Shown: positions 5,595 to 5,945 of the stretch, piece by piece
Layout of the letters: each line of letters opens with the position of its first letter
How positions within the stretch are numbered: position 1 is the stretch's first letter
Source: Cyclobacteriaceae bacterium
GTDB lineage: Bacteria > Bacteroidota > Bacteroidia > Cytophagales > Cyclobacteriaceae
Assembly (NCBI GenBank): GCA_015492915.1
Contig: WGED01000687.1
Location: forward strand, 1 to 5,945
Reading direction: 5' to 3'
Length of the DNA: 5,945 bases
Program-made: the position numbers and the translations under genes
Notes under the pieces: model-generated
Database searches by the model: none
Seen by the model: only the letters and a program-made list of their open reading frames with translations
What the model was told of the DNA's origin: nothing

Positions 5595-5770
5595 CCGCGG
5601 CCTGCTCTACCAGCATACCAGGTCTATCCATCCATTTCTGACACCCTGTTTCACTGGCTCAATGCATAAAAGGGATAGGCTTTTCAGGCAGCAGTAGCAT
5701 AGATTACCATGTCAAACTGCTGCTTTTCCATAGTATCGTAGTCACCATAGATATCTCCTGTATAAGATAA
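5509..5770 (-). pseudogene. aroE: Decayed 3' end of shikimate dehydrogenase (aroE)
   Basis: Read on the minus strand, the last part gives GMLVEQAAESLYIWRGIKPE, TAPVISELRQEITGRK and a stop at 5511-5509, matching the conserved C terminus of AroE (NADPH-dependent reduction of 3-dehydroshikimate in chorismate synthesis). Just upstream is EKPIPFMH, like the conserved TPF-x-x-W segment, but the Trp codon is TGA (5661-5659). The usual DGLGM reads DRPGM. In a shifted frame further upstream, SYTGDIYGDY and QQFDMVIYATAA resemble the AroE stretch ending in INATSSG; this frame stops at a TGA (5686-5684). About 30 residues normally between ATSSG and TPF are missing, so an internal deletion with frame change is likely. 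N-terminal substrate-binding and nucleotide-binding parts are not found in the window. It cannot encode an active enzyme. Confidence 0.7.
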
Positions 5771-5932
5771 ATCATCACCATCTACAGATACCGGATACGT
5801 ACCCAGACCTCCCTTGATGCGGCAGATCTTCAGGTACCCTGCTCTGTATGATTTTTTCATTCTATGACACATGATACCTGACGATACTGACTATTTAATA
5901 TATACTGTATTCCTTCTGCGAGAGCTTTTATC
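5771..5932. other. Stretch with no recognisable gene
   Basis: On the minus strand, frames continuing from the aroE relic are open for about 34 codons back to an ATG at 5872-5870 (MCHRMKKSYRAGYLKIC), but that part does not read as AroE to me. Another frame running in from the window edge reads KALAEGIQYIL before a stop at 5859-5857. Neither supports a gene call. The most likely content is more degraded sequence of the aroE region or a join to foreign sequence. Confidence 0.3.
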
Positions 5933-5945
5933 CTGTCTCTTATAC
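5933..5945 (+). other. Probable sequencing-adapter remnant (Tn5/Nextera mosaic end)
   Basis: The final 13 bases, CTGTCTCTTATAC, are identical to the first 13 of the 19-bp Tn5 mosaic end CTGTCTCTTATACACATCT used in Nextera libraries, in read-through orientation and exactly at the window edge. This is best explained as untrimmed adapter at a contig end and should not be read as genome sequence. Confidence 0.85.

Noticed and set aside
5659..5661. TGA read as tryptophan (alternative genetic code)
   Set aside because: The intact genes here use TGG for Trp, and the aroE relic is also broken by a frame change and a deletion, so pseudogene decay is the simpler reading.
5688..5723. 8-bp inverted repeat GCAGCAGT / ACTGCTGC
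   Set aside because: It falls in the former coding sequence at Gln-Gln and Ala-Thr-Ala-Ala codons and is probably a by-product of repeated codons.
5684..5872. Minus-strand 62-codon ORF as a real small gene
   Set aside because: Its C-terminal half resembles the middle of AroE and its stop arises at the deletion, so the ORF is a fragment of the relic.
1..5945. CRISPR array, tRNA, rRNA or insertion sequence
   Set aside because: No regularly spaced direct repeats, no tRNA-like or rRNA signatures and no transposase-like ORF were seen on either strand.

Overview
The window looks like a piece of a moderately AT-rich gammaproteobacterial chromosome. The evidence is an HscC-type Hsp70 paired with a membrane-anchored J-domain protein, the degraded end of a proteobacterial-type shikimate dehydrogenase gene (aroE), and integron-type attC recombination sites of the kind found in marine gammaproteobacteria. 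I cannot name the genus. The last 13 bases match the start of the Tn5/Nextera mosaic end, so the window probably stops at the physical end of an assembly contig and carries a trace of library adapter.

Region 1 (1-172) holds the last 19 codons of an unidentified gene and a short leader. Region 2 (173 to about 1860) looks like integron gene cassettes. A GFA/CENP-V-type zinc protein (173-586) is followed at once by a well-formed attC site (589-685). Next come two small four-helix membrane proteins (692-1069 and 1124-1507), a weaker attC-like site (1502-1583), and a small unrecognised ORF (1575-1856) that starts inside that site's 3' core. No integrase gene and no attI are in view, so this may be a CALIN-type cluster (attC sites without an integrase) or the far end of a longer array.

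Region 3 (1904-2359) encodes a small DUF2846-like lipoprotein. Region 4 (about 2360-5491) is a two-gene chaperone operon. hscC (2505-4175) encodes a short-lidded Hsp70. The gene after it overlaps it by one base (TAATG) and encodes a DjlB/DjlC-like membrane protein with an N-terminal J domain and about four C-terminal membrane helices (4175-5491). The J domain has RPH where canonical J proteins have HPD. The two products are expected to work together, with the J protein placing HscC at the inner membrane.

Region 5 (5492-5945) has no intact gene. On the minus strand it carries a decayed aroE 3' end, with an internal deletion that shifts the frame, a TGA where the family has a conserved tryptophan, and an altered DGLGM motif. 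About 160 bp of unrecognised sequence follows, then the adapter match. The most interesting items are the attC-bounded cassettes of unknown function, the divergent HscC/J-protein pair, and the aroE relic. I see no sign of a completely new multi-gene system.
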